Positions 32,762 to 41,322 of a stretch of 46,905 bases of DNA are shown here, piece after piece. Both the position numbers and the translations under genes were made by a program. Source of the stretch: Alphaproteobacteria bacterium (GTDB taxonomy: Bacteria > Myxococcota_A > UBA796 > GCA-2862545); contig JACKET010000029.1 of assembly GCA_020632875.1 (NCBI GenBank), positions 1-46,905 of the forward strand, in the 5' to 3' direction. Numbering within the stretch: the stretch's first letter is position 1; each line of letters begins with the position of its first letter. The notes below the pieces were generated by a model. It was given only the letters and a program-made list of their open reading frames with translations, did not search any database and was not told the origin of the DNA.

Positions 32762-33673
32762 GTGTGCAACCTCACCGCCATCGACCTGAACCTCCTCGTG
32801 GCCCTCGACCTGCTGCTCGACGAGGGCTCGGTGCGCGGCGCGGCCCGTCGCGCACACGTGACCCCGTCCGCGATGAGCCACACCCTGGCGCGGCTGCGCG
32901 CGTTGCTCGGCGACGACGTGTTGGTGCGCGCCGGGCGCGGCATGGTCCCGACGCCGCGGGCCGAGGCACTCGCGGTGCCCGTGAAGGAGCTGCTGACCGC
33001 CGCCCGCGCCGTCCTGACCGACGCGCGGGGCTTCGACCCCGCCTCGTTGCGGCGGCGGTTCCGGCTCGTGTGCACCGACCACGTCTCGACCGTGCTGCTC
33101 GGTGCGGTCGAGGCCCTGCTCGCGCGCGAGGCGCCCGGCGTCGACCTCGTCGTCGTGTCGGTGGGCGCCGACACGATGGAGGACCTGCGGCGGGGCCGGG
33201 TCGACGCGGCCATCGGCGTGTTCCCCGACGCGGCGCCCGAGATCCGCACCCGGCGCCTGTTCACCGACCGGTTCGTCACCGTGTGCCGTCCCGACCATCC
33301 CCGCCTCGGCGACCGGCTCACGCTCGACGCCTTTCTCGCCGAAGCCCACGTGCTCGTCGCGCCGCGGGGCTCCCCCGAGGGCACGGTCGACGCGCTCCTG
33401 GCGGAGCGGGGCCTCGAGAGGCGCGTCGCACGGGCCTTCCCGGGGTTCCTGTCCGCCCTGTGGCACGTGGCGGCGAGCGACGCGCTGCTCACGGTGTCCG
33501 CCCGCCTCGTCGACGCCGCACGGGAGCGCATCCCGCTCCGGGTGTTCCCGACTCCCCTCCCCGTCGAGCCCTATACGCTCGTGCTGGCGTGGCACCCGCG
33601 GGTCGACGGGGCCGTCGACGACGCGTGGTTCCGCTCCGTGCTGATCCGGGCCGCCGACGGCCTCACAGGATGA
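32762..33673 (+). CDS. LysR-family transcriptional regulator (NodD/SyrM-like branch)
   Basis: The 303-residue product begins LTAIDLNLLVALDLLLDEGSVRGAARRAHVTPSAMSHTLARLRALLGDDVLVRAGRGMVPTPRAE, a winged helix-turn-helix typical of the LysR branch with MSxxLxRLR. The effector-binding domain follows (VDLVVVSVGADTMEDLRRGRVDAAIGV, DRFVTVCRPDHPRLG, FPGFLSALWHVAASDALLTVSARLV). The start is a GTG without a strong Shine-Dalgarno. The dyad just upstream suggests self-regulation and control of the divergent DJ-1/ABM genes. Its end overlaps the APC permease gene by 11 bp. Confidence 0.88.
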   Translation: MCNLTAIDLNLLVALDLLLDEGSVRGAARRAHVTPSAMSHTLARLRALLGDDVLVRAGRGMVPTPRAEALAVPVKELLTAARAVLTDARGFDPASLRRRFRLVCTDHVSTVLLGAVEALLAREAPGVDLVVVSVGADTMEDLRRGRVDAAIGVFPDAAPEIRTRRLFTDRFVTVCRPDHPRLGDRLTLDAFLAEAHVLVAPRGSPEGTVDALLAERGLERRVARAFPGFLSALWHVAASDALLTVSARLVDAARERIPLRVFPTPLPVEPYTLVLAWHPRVDGAVDDAWFRSVLIRAADGLTG

Positions 33674-35492
33674 GCCGCACGCCCCCGAGGTGCTCGATGC
33701 GGTGCGGGAACCGGTCGCCCGGCGTGCCGATGAACATGAAGTTCCGCGGCACCCCGAGCCGGTCCGACAGCGCGCCGATCAGCCCGGGCCCGAACTCGCC
33801 GTGCACCGCCATGAAGTCGATGCGCAGGTGCGGGTAGAGCCGGTCGATCTCCGAGAGGTGGTGCGCGAGCCCCGCCGGGATGCGGTCTTCGGAGTCGTAG
33901 GCGTGCACCACGATCATCCGGTTCGTCTGCTCGTTCTCGAGCACGTACAGCGCCGCGCGGTTGAGCTCCGCGGGGTCGTCGCCCTTCGTGAAGTACACGA
34001 CCGCCTGGCTGTTGATGCCCTCGATCACGCGGCGCACCTCCTCCCGCACGGCCGAGTTGATCCGGTTGAACGTGTCGGCCACCGACCCGACGACGAACAT
34101 CAGCACCCGGAGCAGCTGGATGCGCAGGAACATCACGGCCACGATGGTGCCCGCGACGATGAAGTAGCCGCCGAACACCTGCACGTAGTGCGGGTCGAGC
34201 AGCACGTTGCCGGCGAGCCCGAGCAGCACCGCGGCCAGCGCCACGACCACGACCGGCCAGCTCGCCTCCGTCTCGCGGGGCAGGCGCGACCGCACCGACT
34301 TCAGCAGCATGTTGCCGATGGCGAACAGCGCCATGACCGAGAGGAACGAGATGGTGTACACGCCGGCGAGCGTCTCGACGTCGCCGCCCGTGACCACCAT
34401 GATCGAGCAGCACACGAAGAAGAAGCCGAGGATGATCCAGTGGTTCGTGTCGCGCCACCGGTTCTTCTCGAGCAGGATCTGCGGCAGCACGTTGTCGAGC
34501 GCCATCCGCCGCACGAGGCCCGTGACCCCCACGTAGGACGTCAGCACGGCCCCGGAGAGCACGAGCACCGCGTCGATCGACACCCACGTGCGCAGCACCT
34601 TGCCCCACGACAGCAGGCCCATCTGGGCGAGCAGGTCGGGCGGGACCTCCTGGATGTCGGCGAGCGGCAGCATGCCGAGCGCCAGCAGCGCGATGAGCGG
34701 GTTGAACACGGCCACCGCGACCCACATGTTGCGCAGGGTCTTCGGGAAGACGCCCTTCTCCTGCTCCTCGATGAAGTTCGCCGACGACTCGAAGCCCGAG
34801 ATGCCGAGCATCGCGGCCGCGAAGCCGAAGAACAGCGCGGACATGAACGACCGGCGCGACGGCACGGCGAAGTTGTCGAACAGCGTCTGCGGATCCATCG
34901 AGATCGCCCAGCAGCACGCGATCGTCAGCGTGATCAGCGTCACGATGTGGAACACGAAGATGCCGAGCGCCACGACCGCCGACTCGCTGATGCCGATGAC
35001 GTTGAGCAGCGCGAACAGGCCGAGCAGGGCGAGCGTCGCGCCGAACACCGGCAGCCCCGACCACAGGTTGTGGGCGTAGTGGCTCGCCTCACCCGCGCTG
35101 ATCACGGCCGTCGCGACGTACGACAACAGCGTGAGGACCGCGGCAGCCGCGGCGATCCGCTTGTTCGTGCTGTTGAGCAGCAGCGTGTAGGTGCCGCCGT
35201 TGAGGGGCAGCGCGCTGCCGACCTCGGCGTACACGGCGCGGAAGAAGTACAGGATCACCGCCACGAGCCCGAGCACGAGCGGCGCGTAGATCCCCGCCTG
35301 CGCTGCGCACAGCGCCGAGACGTACAGGCAGCTCGACGTGATGTCGTTGCCGCAGATGGCCGTCGATGCCCACTCGCCCAGCCGGTGGCCGTGCGTTTCG
35401 CCCTCGTCGCGGAGGGTGAGGTCGTCGATCTTCGACGCCACGCCCCAGCCCGCGAACTCCCACGATTCGGGAGATTCACCCTCGTCTTGCAT
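33663..35492 (-). CDS. APC-superfamily amino acid permease
   Basis: The 609-residue product has about twelve hydrophobic segments. The first, after an acidic N-terminus, holds the unwound-helix motif EWASTAICGNDITSSCLYVSAL typical of APC carriers. GFAAAMLGISGFESSANFIEEQEKGVFPKTLRNMW is the diagnostic TM6 region with the Phe-Glu-Ser and Pro-Lys-Thr elements. A hydrophilic C-terminal domain of about 150 residues (VVYFTKGDDPAELNRAALYVLENEQTNRMIVVHAYDSEDRIPAGLA) looks like a universal-stress-type regulatory domain. GGAGG precedes the ATG. It diverges from the AMP-ligase gene with 106 bp between the starts and could import the amino acid used there (inference). Confidence 0.85.
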   Translation of the reverse strand: MQDEGESPESWEFAGWGVASKIDDLTLRDEGETHGHRLGEWASTAICGNDITSSCLYVSALCAAQAGIYAPLVLGLVAVILYFFRAVYAEVGSALPLNGGTYTLLLNSTNKRIAAAAAVLTLLSYVATAVISAGEASHYAHNLWSGLPVFGATLALLGLFALLNVIGISESAVVALGIFVFHIVTLITLTIACCWAISMDPQTLFDNFAVPSRRSFMSALFFGFAAAMLGISGFESSANFIEEQEKGVFPKTLRNMWVAVAVFNPLIALLALGMLPLADIQEVPPDLLAQMGLLSWGKVLRTWVSIDAVLVLSGAVLTSYVGVTGLVRRMALDNVLPQILLEKNRWRDTNHWIILGFFFVCCSIMVVTGGDVETLAGVYTISFLSVMALFAIGNMLLKSVRSRLPRETEASWPVVVVALAAVLLGLAGNVLLDPHYVQVFGGYFIVAGTIVAVMFLRIQLLRVLMFVVGSVADTFNRINSAVREEVRRVIEGINSQAVVYFTKGDDPAELNRAALYVLENEQTNRMIVVHAYDSEDRIPAGLAHHLSEIDRLYPHLRIDFMAVHGEFGPGLIGALSDRLGVPRNFMFIGTPGDRFPHRIEHLGGVRLIL

Positions 35493-35587
35493 GTGGCCTC
35501 CACCCGGCCCTCGTTTCCGCGGGGGTCGGCACGTGCGGAACGTATTTGCGCGGAGGCGCGCCCGCCCGCCCGCGGCGTGCGCCGTGG

Positions 35588-35593
35588 TACGGT
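35588..35593 (+). promoter_or_regulatory. Possible -10 hexamer for a leaderless transcript (AMP ligase)
   Basis: TACGGT lies 5 nt before the ATG at 35599, with no Shine-Dalgarno. Confidence 0.35.
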
Positions 35594-35598
35594 GCGCC

Positions 35599-37197
35599 AT
35601 GGTCGAGGTCGGTGAGCCCGTCGGTGAGACCCTGATCGACGCGCTCGAGCGGCATGCCCGCGAGCGCCCCGATGCGCGCGCGCTGATCGCGCTGCACCCC
35701 GGCGCAGACCCGGAGATCACGACCTGGTCCGCGCTCCATGCGCGCGTTCGGGCCTTCACCGCGGCGGTGGCAGCGGCCACCGAGCCCGACGCGATCGTGC
35801 CGCTGTACGTGCGGCGGACGCCGGAGTGCGTGGCGGCGATGCTCGGGATCCTCGCGGCCGGACGGATGTTCTCGGTGCTGCACCACCAGCTCCGCGGGCC
35901 GCAGATCAACGCGGTCCTCGAAGCGAGCGGCGCCCGGCTCGCCCTGATCGACGGCCCCGGCCTGATGACGCTGAAGCGGGAGCTCGAAGGCGCGCTCGCC
36001 GGCGTCGACTGGTGGGTGCTCGACGCGACCCACGCGAGCCACCGCAAGCAGCGCGACAAGCTCGTGGCCGACGGGGCGCGCCTGCACGACGTCCCGCAGG
36101 TGGGCGTGCCCGTGCCGCCGGGCCCGGGCGGCGGGTGCTGCCTGTTCACGTCCGGCTCCACGGGGGTCCCGAAGGGCGTGTGCATCGCGGCGGACGAGCT
36201 CGCGGGCCGCGCGGCGGGCGAGGTCGGGTGGTTCGGCATGCGCGCCGACGACGTCGTGCTGAACGTGCTCCCCTTCTCCTTCGACGTCGGGCTCAACCAG
36301 CTCCTCGCGAGCCTCTGGGTGGGCTGCACCCTGGTGCTTTCCCCGTCGTTCCTGCCCGCCGACCTGCTCGCGGCGGTCGAGGCGTGGGGGGTCACCGGCA
36401 TCTCCGGCGTGCCGTCGCTGTGGACCGGCATGCTCCAGTCCCACCTCGCCTTCGACACGGCCGGGCCGCACAAGACGCTGCGGTTCCTGACGATCTCGGG
36501 CGGCGACATGCTGCCGAGCCAGCGCCGGGCCCTCGCCGCCGCGGCTCCCGGCGTGGGCATCTTCAAGACGTACGGCCAGACCGAGACGTTCCGCACGGCG
36601 TCGCTGCACCCCGACGACTACGCCACGCACGGCGACTCCGTCGGGCGCGCGTATCCGGGCGTGCGGCTCGCGATCCTCCGCGAAGACGGCTCGCTCGCGG
36701 ATCCCGGCGAGGAGGGCGAGGTCGTGCACGCGGGCGCGGGGTTGATGCAGGGCTACCTCGGGCAGCCCGAGGCGACCGGCGCGAAGCTGCGGCCCTGCGC
36801 GGCGCTCGGCGGGCTCGCCGCCTACACCGGCGACTACGGCCGGCTGGATGCCGAGGGGTACCTCACGCTGCTCGGCCGGCACGACGGGATGGTGAAGATC
36901 TCGGGATTCCGGGTGTTCCCAGCCGAGATCCTCGCGCAGATCTCACACCTCGACGGGGTCGTCGAGGCGGTCGTGGTGCCCGCGAAGGACGCCGCGGGCG
37001 CGACCCACCTGGTGGCCTTCCTGGTGCCGCGGCAGGGTGCGGTGCTCACGCCGCACGGGGTGCGGATGGCGCTCGGGCGCGTGCTGCCCGCGTACATGGT
37101 CCCCGGGCACGTCGAGCTGCGCGACGCCCTGCCCCGCACGAGCAGCGGGAAGCCCGACACCGTCGCGCTGGCCGCGGAGGCCGCCTCCCTCGTGTGA
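35599..37197 (+). CDS. AMP-forming acyl/aminoacyl ligase (DltA / exosortase-ligase-like)
   Basis: The 532-residue enzyme has all adenylation core motifs: A3 LFTSGSTGVPKGV at about 182-194, FSFDVGLNQLLASLWVG (A4), FKTYGQTETF (A5), YTGDYGRLDAEGYL (A7), RHDGMVKISGFRVFPAEI (A8) and the catalytic Lys518 in PRTSSGKPD (A10). It lacks carrier or condensation domains. Stand-alone ligases of this type load an amino or fatty acid onto a separate carrier protein. In DltA it is D-Ala onto DltC; in exosortase-A clusters (TIGR03098) it accompanies a carrier protein and a PLP decarboxylase. Both partners are present at 43-44.5 kb. The substrate is not predictable by eye. Confidence 0.85.
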   Translation: MVEVGEPVGETLIDALERHARERPDARALIALHPGADPEITTWSALHARVRAFTAAVAAATEPDAIVPLYVRRTPECVAAMLGILAAGRMFSVLHHQLRGPQINAVLEASGARLALIDGPGLMTLKRELEGALAGVDWWVLDATHASHRKQRDKLVADGARLHDVPQVGVPVPPGPGGGCCLFTSGSTGVPKGVCIAADELAGRAAGEVGWFGMRADDVVLNVLPFSFDVGLNQLLASLWVGCTLVLSPSFLPADLLAAVEAWGVTGISGVPSLWTGMLQSHLAFDTAGPHKTLRFLTISGGDMLPSQRRALAAAAPGVGIFKTYGQTETFRTASLHPDDYATHGDSVGRAYPGVRLAILREDGSLADPGEEGEVVHAGAGLMQGYLGQPEATGAKLRPCAALGGLAAYTGDYGRLDAEGYLTLLGRHDGMVKISGFRVFPAEILAQISHLDGVVEAVVVPAKDAAGATHLVAFLVPRQGAVLTPHGVRMALGRVLPAYMVPGHVELRDALPRTSSGKPDTVALAAEAASLV

Positions 37198-37199
37198 GG

Positions 37200-37922
37200 T
37201 CAGGTCGCGACGGCCTGGCCCGAGCGCAGCACCCGCATGAACGCCGCGAACCCCTGCCCCGGCGGGACGCGCGCGCCGGTGATCAGCTGGCAGCCCCCGA
37301 CCAGCAGGCTCGCTGGGTCGGGATGCCCGACGAGGTCGAAGTCGAGTGCCGTGCGCACGCGGGTCTCGAACTGCCACGGCTCGGCGGGCGCGGGCTCGGC
37401 GCCGCGGATGGGCTCGAAGAACGCGCGAGCCAGCGGCCCGATGCGCGTGGTCAGGGCGTCGGGCGCGACCCGGGCGAGCGCGCGCTTCACGCGCCACCCG
37501 AGCGACAGGTCGTCCCACGCGAGGCGGTAGGTCGAGACGGGCCCCGAGAACCCGTCGGGGACGGACGTCTCGGGCGCCTCGCCATCGGGCGAGGGGTCGG
37601 CGTGGAAGCACGTGGGGTCGATGCCCACGAACGGGCCGGAGTACACGAACGGGAACTGGCGACACACGGCGGGCTTCGCCTCCGGTGCGAGCTCGGCGTG
37701 CAGGCGACAGCCATCCGCGTAGAACACGCAGACGCCGCCCTCCTGGCGGAGCATCCCGCCCTCGAGGGGGTCGGGCACGCCGAGGCGGCGGGCGCTCTCC
37801 AGCAGGCCCGCCTGCTCTTCGGGGCGCACGCCCACCCGGAGCCCGTGGCAGCCCTCCCCGCACCGCATGCAGCGGTGGCGCAACGGGCCGGTGCGAACGG
37901 CACCCTGGGGGAGCGCGGGCAC
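37200..37922 (-). CDS. YkgJ-family Cys-cluster protein
   Basis: The 240-residue product begins with HRCMRCGEGCHG (C-x2-C-x3-C) and continues with GGVCVFYADGCRLHAELAPEAKPAVCRQFPF, the Cys pattern of the YkgJ (UPF0153) family, proposed to chelate zinc or an iron-sulfur cluster. The C-terminal half has no recognisable motif. The GTG start directly follows the stop of the JmjC-like gene (TAG-GTG), so translation is coupled. YkgJ proteins often accompany maturation or modification enzymes; here the partner is the JmjC-like hydroxylase. Confidence 0.75.
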   Translation of the reverse strand: MPALPQGAVRTGPLRHRCMRCGEGCHGLRVGVRPEEQAGLLESARRLGVPDPLEGGMLRQEGGVCVFYADGCRLHAELAPEAKPAVCRQFPFVYSGPFVGIDPTCFHADPSPDGEAPETSVPDGFSGPVSTYRLAWDDLSLGWRVKRALARVAPDALTTRIGPLARAFFEPIRGAEPAPAEPWQFETRVRTALDFDLVGHPDPASLLVGGCQLITGARVPPGQGFAAFMRVLRSGQAVAT

Positions 37923-38837
37923 CTACGGGAGCCGGTGGGGGTCGTCGTAGAGGATGTACCGGATGTCGTCGATCTCCTTCGCCGGCGGCGACTCCGACAC
38001 CCACCGGAACCACGTCCGGAAGCTCGCCTGGTGGACCAGGTTCCAGGTGAGCGTGATGCTCGTCGACAGCGTGTCGACGTGGTGCAGCCAGGCCATCGGG
38101 ATGTACGCGATCTCGCCGGGCTCCAGCACGTCGTGCACGGCGGGCACGGCCTGGTGGAAGTCGGGGAACAGCTCGAGGTCGGGGTTCCGGATGTCGACGA
38201 GGCGGCGCCCCCCGCTCGTGCCCATCATCGCGGACGCTTCGTCGACGCGCATCAGGTACCGCGAGTCGTCGGGATGGTAGAGCACGACCTCCTTTCGCCC
38301 GTGGATCTGCACCAGGAGCGCGTCAGAGCCCCAATAGTCGAGATGCAGGTTCGTCACCGCACCCGCGGGCGACAGGTACAGGGCCTTCGACGGCACCGTC
38401 GTGCTGCTGGGGATGTCGAGCTCCTCGCCCGGCCCGACGAACGGGAACAGGTACCCCGAGCGCGGGAGGAAGTACGGGTGCCGCCAGTCGGGCTCGAGGT
38501 GCGTGAAGATCGCGTCGGCCCAGGGGAACCGCTCGGCGTTGGGGACGGGCTGGTGCAGCGTGAACCAGCGCGCGTACCGGATGGGCTGCCGGGGCGTGTC
38601 GCCGAGGTACCGCTCGACGTAGTCGCGGAGCTTCATGGCGCCCCGGAAGTCGAAATACGTGCCGTACGTCGGGACCTTCTCGTCGCCATGGGTCTCGGCG
38701 AGCCACGCCGGGGTCCACTTCTCGAGCGCGGCCCAGCCCTGCATGGCGTCGGTCACGATGACCGGTCGGCCGGGCTTCATGTAGGACCGCGCGAATTCGC
38801 TGGCGTCGATGCGCTCGATCCGCTCTGCCCGCTTCAC
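37923..38837 (-). CDS. JmjC/cupin_8 Fe(II)/2OG hydroxylase
   Basis: The 304-residue product opens with PGRPVIVTDAMQGWAALEKWTPAWLAETHGDEKV, the usual start of cupin_8/FIH-like hydroxylases. The metal site is His165-x-Asp167 (VTNLHLDYWG), with the distal His252 or His253 in IPMAWLHHV, and VVLYHPDD and LEPGEIAYIP are conserved strands. Such enzymes hydroxylate protein side chains. GGAGG lies six bases before the GTG at 38837. It is divergent from the acyl-shuttle microprotein gene with only 39 bp between start codons, so the two promoters must overlap and the genes may be co-regulated. Confidence 0.85.
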   Translation of the reverse strand: MKRAERIERIDASEFARSYMKPGRPVIVTDAMQGWAALEKWTPAWLAETHGDEKVPTYGTYFDFRGAMKLRDYVERYLGDTPRQPIRYARWFTLHQPVPNAERFPWADAIFTHLEPDWRHPYFLPRSGYLFPFVGPGEELDIPSSTTVPSKALYLSPAGAVTNLHLDYWGSDALLVQIHGRKEVVLYHPDDSRYLMRVDEASAMMGTSGGRRLVDIRNPDLELFPDFHQAVPAVHDVLEPGEIAYIPMAWLHHVDTLSTSITLTWNLVHQASFRTWFRWVSESPPAKEIDDIRYILYDDPHRLP

Positions 38838-38864
38838 TGCCGCCTCCAGCGCAGGGCCTTGTGC

Positions 38865-38870
38865 TACGAT
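38865..38870 (+). promoter_or_regulatory. Possible -10 hexamer for a leaderless transcript (acyl-shuttle operon)
   Basis: TACGAT lies 6 nt before the GTG at 38877 and no Shine-Dalgarno is present in the 39-bp divergent gap. Confidence 0.4.
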
Positions 38871-38876
38871 TCGGCC

Positions 38877-39026
38877 GTGCAGGACGCGCCAGAGCCAGAA
38901 TCGACCGCCTTCAGGATGGGCGCCTACCTGCAGGGTATCCTGTTCGGCATCCCGCTGTTCTTCGCCCTCCTCAAGCTGCTCGCGCTGGCCGAGGGGGCCG
39001 CGGTGTTCAGGTACCAGGCCTTCTGA
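38877..39026 (+). CDS. DltX-like acyl-shuttle microprotein ending FRYQAF
   Basis: The 49-residue product has an acidic N-terminus (QDAPEPES), one transmembrane segment (about residues 15-39, YLQGILFGIPLFFALLKLLAL), and ends exactly with the six residues F-R-Y-Q-A-F. This fits the FxYxxF C-terminal hexapeptide of DltX. In Staphylococcus and Streptococcus the Tyr of that motif receives the acyl group from the carrier through the MBOAT and passes it to the extracytoplasmic transferase. The gene is 3 bp upstream of an MBOAT and is followed by a DltD-like gene, as expected for such a system. The expected topology (N-in, C-out) places the motif outside. The GTG is the best start; a TTG at 38859 or ATG at 38916 are alternatives. 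Confidence 0.75.
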   Translation: MQDAPEPESTAFRMGAYLQGILFGIPLFFALLKLLALAEGAAVFRYQAF

Positions 39027-39029
39027 TCC

Positions 39030-40184
39030 ATGCTGAAGGATCCGTTCTTCTACCTGTGCCTGACACTGGGTCCGCTGGTCTATTGGCGCCTGCCGCAGCA
39101 GTGGCGCTCGGCGTTCCTCGCGGTGCTCAGCATCGCCTGGCTCGGGAGCTGGGCGCCCATGGCGACCGCGGCGGTGGTCGCGTGGACGGTCGCGTTCGTG
39201 TGGGCCGCGCCGAGCGCCCTCCGCCAGGCGTCGCTGTGGAGCCTCGGGGTGCTCGCGTACCTCGCGGTGTTCAAGTACGTCCCGCCCGTCCTCGACGCGT
39301 TCGGCACGAACCCGTTCGAGGCGAAGGTCGTGCTGCCCGTGGGCATCAGCTACTACACGTTCAAGCTGGTGCACTACGCGTTCGAGCGCAGCCGGGCGAC
39401 GCTCCCGGCGCACTCGATGTGGGATGCCCTCTCGTGGACCACGCTGTTCCCGGCCTTCTCGGCTGGCCCGATCGAGCGGCTCGACCACTTCCTCGCCAAC
39501 CGCGCCGACGCGTGGGACCCGTCCCACCTCGCCCACGGCGCGACGCGCATCCTCCAGGGCTTCGTGAAGAAGCTGTTCTTCGCCGACACGCTGCTGCTCG
39601 CCTACCTCGGCGACACGATGGAGGTGCTCGAGAACGGCACCGCCCACATGACGAGCCCCGAGGCGTGGGCCTACGTCATCGTGCTCTACCTCTACGCCTA
39701 CCTCGACTTCGCGGCGTACTCCGACATCGCGCTCGGCGGGGCGCGGCTGTTCGGCATCCGGCTCGGCGAGAACTTCGACTGGCCCGTGCTCGCGCCGAAC
39801 ATCAGCCTGTTCTGGAAGCGCTGGCACATGAGTCTCGCGGGCTGGTGCCAGTCGTACGTCTACATGCCGATGGTCGGCCGCACGCGCAATCCGTACATCG
39901 CGATCTACGCCACCTTCCTCGCGATGGGCATCTGGCACGGCGCCGCGATCAACTGGCTGTGCTGGGGCCTGTACCACGCCACCGGCATCGCCCTGCACCT
40001 CCGCTGGACCATGCTCAAGCGCAAGCGCAAGTGGAACCGCTGGATGGACAAGAGCCGGTGGCGCCACCTCGGCATCGTCCCCACGACCCTGTTCGTCTCG
40101 GGCGCGACGGCCTTCAGCTCCACCGCGCCGCTGGGGGCCGGCGCCGGCCTCGCGCTGTTCGCCAAGCTCCTGTTCCTGGCCTGA
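39030..40184 (+). CDS. MBOAT-family O-acyltransferase (DltB/AlgI-like)
   Basis: The 384-residue membrane protein carries the MBOAT signature: LPVGISYYTFKLVHYAFE (about 102-119), FPAFSAGPIER, YLDFAAYSDIALGGARLFGIRLGENFDWP, NISLFWKRWHMSLAGWCQSYVYMPM with His266, and the catalytic His303 in AMGIWHGAAINWLCWGLYHA (second conserved His316). About nine to eleven membrane segments surround it. It moves acyl groups from a cytoplasmic thioester to an acceptor on the outer face. It lacks its own C-terminal FxYxxF motif (it ends AKLLFLA), which agrees with the separate microprotein supplying it. Its ATG is 3 bp after the microprotein stop, with no clear Shine-Dalgarno, so translation is probably coupled. 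Confidence 0.9.
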   Translation: MLKDPFFYLCLTLGPLVYWRLPQQWRSAFLAVLSIAWLGSWAPMATAAVVAWTVAFVWAAPSALRQASLWSLGVLAYLAVFKYVPPVLDAFGTNPFEAKVVLPVGISYYTFKLVHYAFERSRATLPAHSMWDALSWTTLFPAFSAGPIERLDHFLANRADAWDPSHLAHGATRILQGFVKKLFFADTLLLAYLGDTMEVLENGTAHMTSPEAWAYVIVLYLYAYLDFAAYSDIALGGARLFGIRLGENFDWPVLAPNISLFWKRWHMSLAGWCQSYVYMPMVGRTRNPYIAIYATFLAMGIWHGAAINWLCWGLYHATGIALHLRWTMLKRKRKWNRWMDKSRWRHLGIVPTTLFVSGATAFSSTAPLGAGAGLALFAKLLFLA

Positions 40185-40194
40185 AGGAGGACCG

Positions 40195-41238
40195 ATGGCG
40201 ACCCCGCGCGAAGACTTCCTCCACGGCCTGAAGACCCCGTCGATCAGCGCGCTCGCGGGCGCGGCCGCCACGGTCTACGCGCTCGGCGCGCTCTGCGTGG
40301 CGACGGTCGGCCCCTCCTGGCTCACCGACGGCAACGTCCGCTGGCTCGCGAGCGGTCCCGAGGACGACTACGCCTACGCCACCGCGGCCGTCCTCGAGAT
40401 GGACCCGGGCGACGAGACGGTCGTGATCCTCGGCGGCTCGGGCACGCGGGAGTCGCTGTCCACCGAGGCCGACCTCGAGCAGGCGCTCGCCGAACGGCTC
40501 GGGCGCCCGATCGACGTCCTCGACATGACCACCGACGCCCAGACGCTCATCGAGGGCGCCGGCCTGCTCGACGAGGTGGGCGCTCCGCCGCACCTGCTGG
40601 TCGTCTTCGGCGTGGGCGGCCACACGCTGTCGACCTCGACGGACGACCTGTACGTGCCGTACTCGATGCCGCGCCTCGGCTTCCGGAACGGCGTGATCGA
40701 CGGGGAGTTCGCGCGCCTCGGCTGGCCGGCGGCTCGCGAGACGGGCTGGCCGCTCGTCGACAACCGGAACTTCTACCTCGTGCGCCTGCCGTTCATCCCG
40801 GTGAACCTCCTCCGCGGCGGGACGCAGCGCGCGCAGCACCGGTTCCTGGGCCTGCCGCCGCTCGCGGCCGAGAACATCCACACCGACTGGAGCCACCTGC
40901 TCGGCCGGTTCCGCGAGAACCACGCCATGAACCTCGAGATCCTCGGGCGCTCGGTCGACCGTGTGCGCGAGCGGGGCGGGCGTGCCGTCATCCTCGAGGC
41001 CCCCGCGTGGGAAGCGTGGTTCGGATCGGACGAGGAGTCCGCCTTCTACGCCGAGGTCCACGGGGCGATCGCGCGCTTCGCGAAGGATCGCGGCCTGCCC
41101 GTGTGGACGCTCGATCGCGACGCGGGGCTCGCCCACGCCGACTTCCGCGACCCGGCGCACCTCAACAACACCGACGCGCAGGAGCGGTACGCCCAGGCCC
41201 TCGTGGGTCGCCTCGCGCCGCTGCTGTCCGAGCCGTAG
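40195..41238 (+). CDS. SGNH/DltD-like membrane-anchored acyltransferase
   Basis: GGAGG precedes the ATG. The 347-residue product has an N-terminal membrane anchor (about 18-38) and then an extracytoplasmic alpha-beta domain. VVILGGSGTRESL carries the putative nucleophile Ser82 after a strand, as in DltD, AlgJ/AlgX and PatB. The Asp-His pair of the SGNH triad fits DFRDPAHLNNTDAQERYAQAL (Asp319, His322) near the C-terminus, and VVFGVGGHTL is a candidate Gly block. Such proteins take the acyl group from the MBOAT/shuttle and put it on the polymer. It is last in the operon; the gene-free repeat region follows. Confidence 0.75.
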   Translation: MATPREDFLHGLKTPSISALAGAAATVYALGALCVATVGPSWLTDGNVRWLASGPEDDYAYATAAVLEMDPGDETVVILGGSGTRESLSTEADLEQALAERLGRPIDVLDMTTDAQTLIEGAGLLDEVGAPPHLLVVFGVGGHTLSTSTDDLYVPYSMPRLGFRNGVIDGEFARLGWPAARETGWPLVDNRNFYLVRLPFIPVNLLRGGTQRAQHRFLGLPPLAAENIHTDWSHLLGRFRENHAMNLEILGRSVDRVRERGGRAVILEAPAWEAWFGSDEESAFYAEVHGAIARFAKDRGLPVWTLDRDAGLAHADFRDPAHLNNTDAQERYAQALVGRLAPLLSEP

Positions 41239-41322
41239 CGTCGAGCACCCGAGAGCGCGCCTCCCGCGAGCCCCATGGTTCCCGCCCTGTCCATTTGTCC
41301 ATTTCCCCCGACCGGGAGCCTT

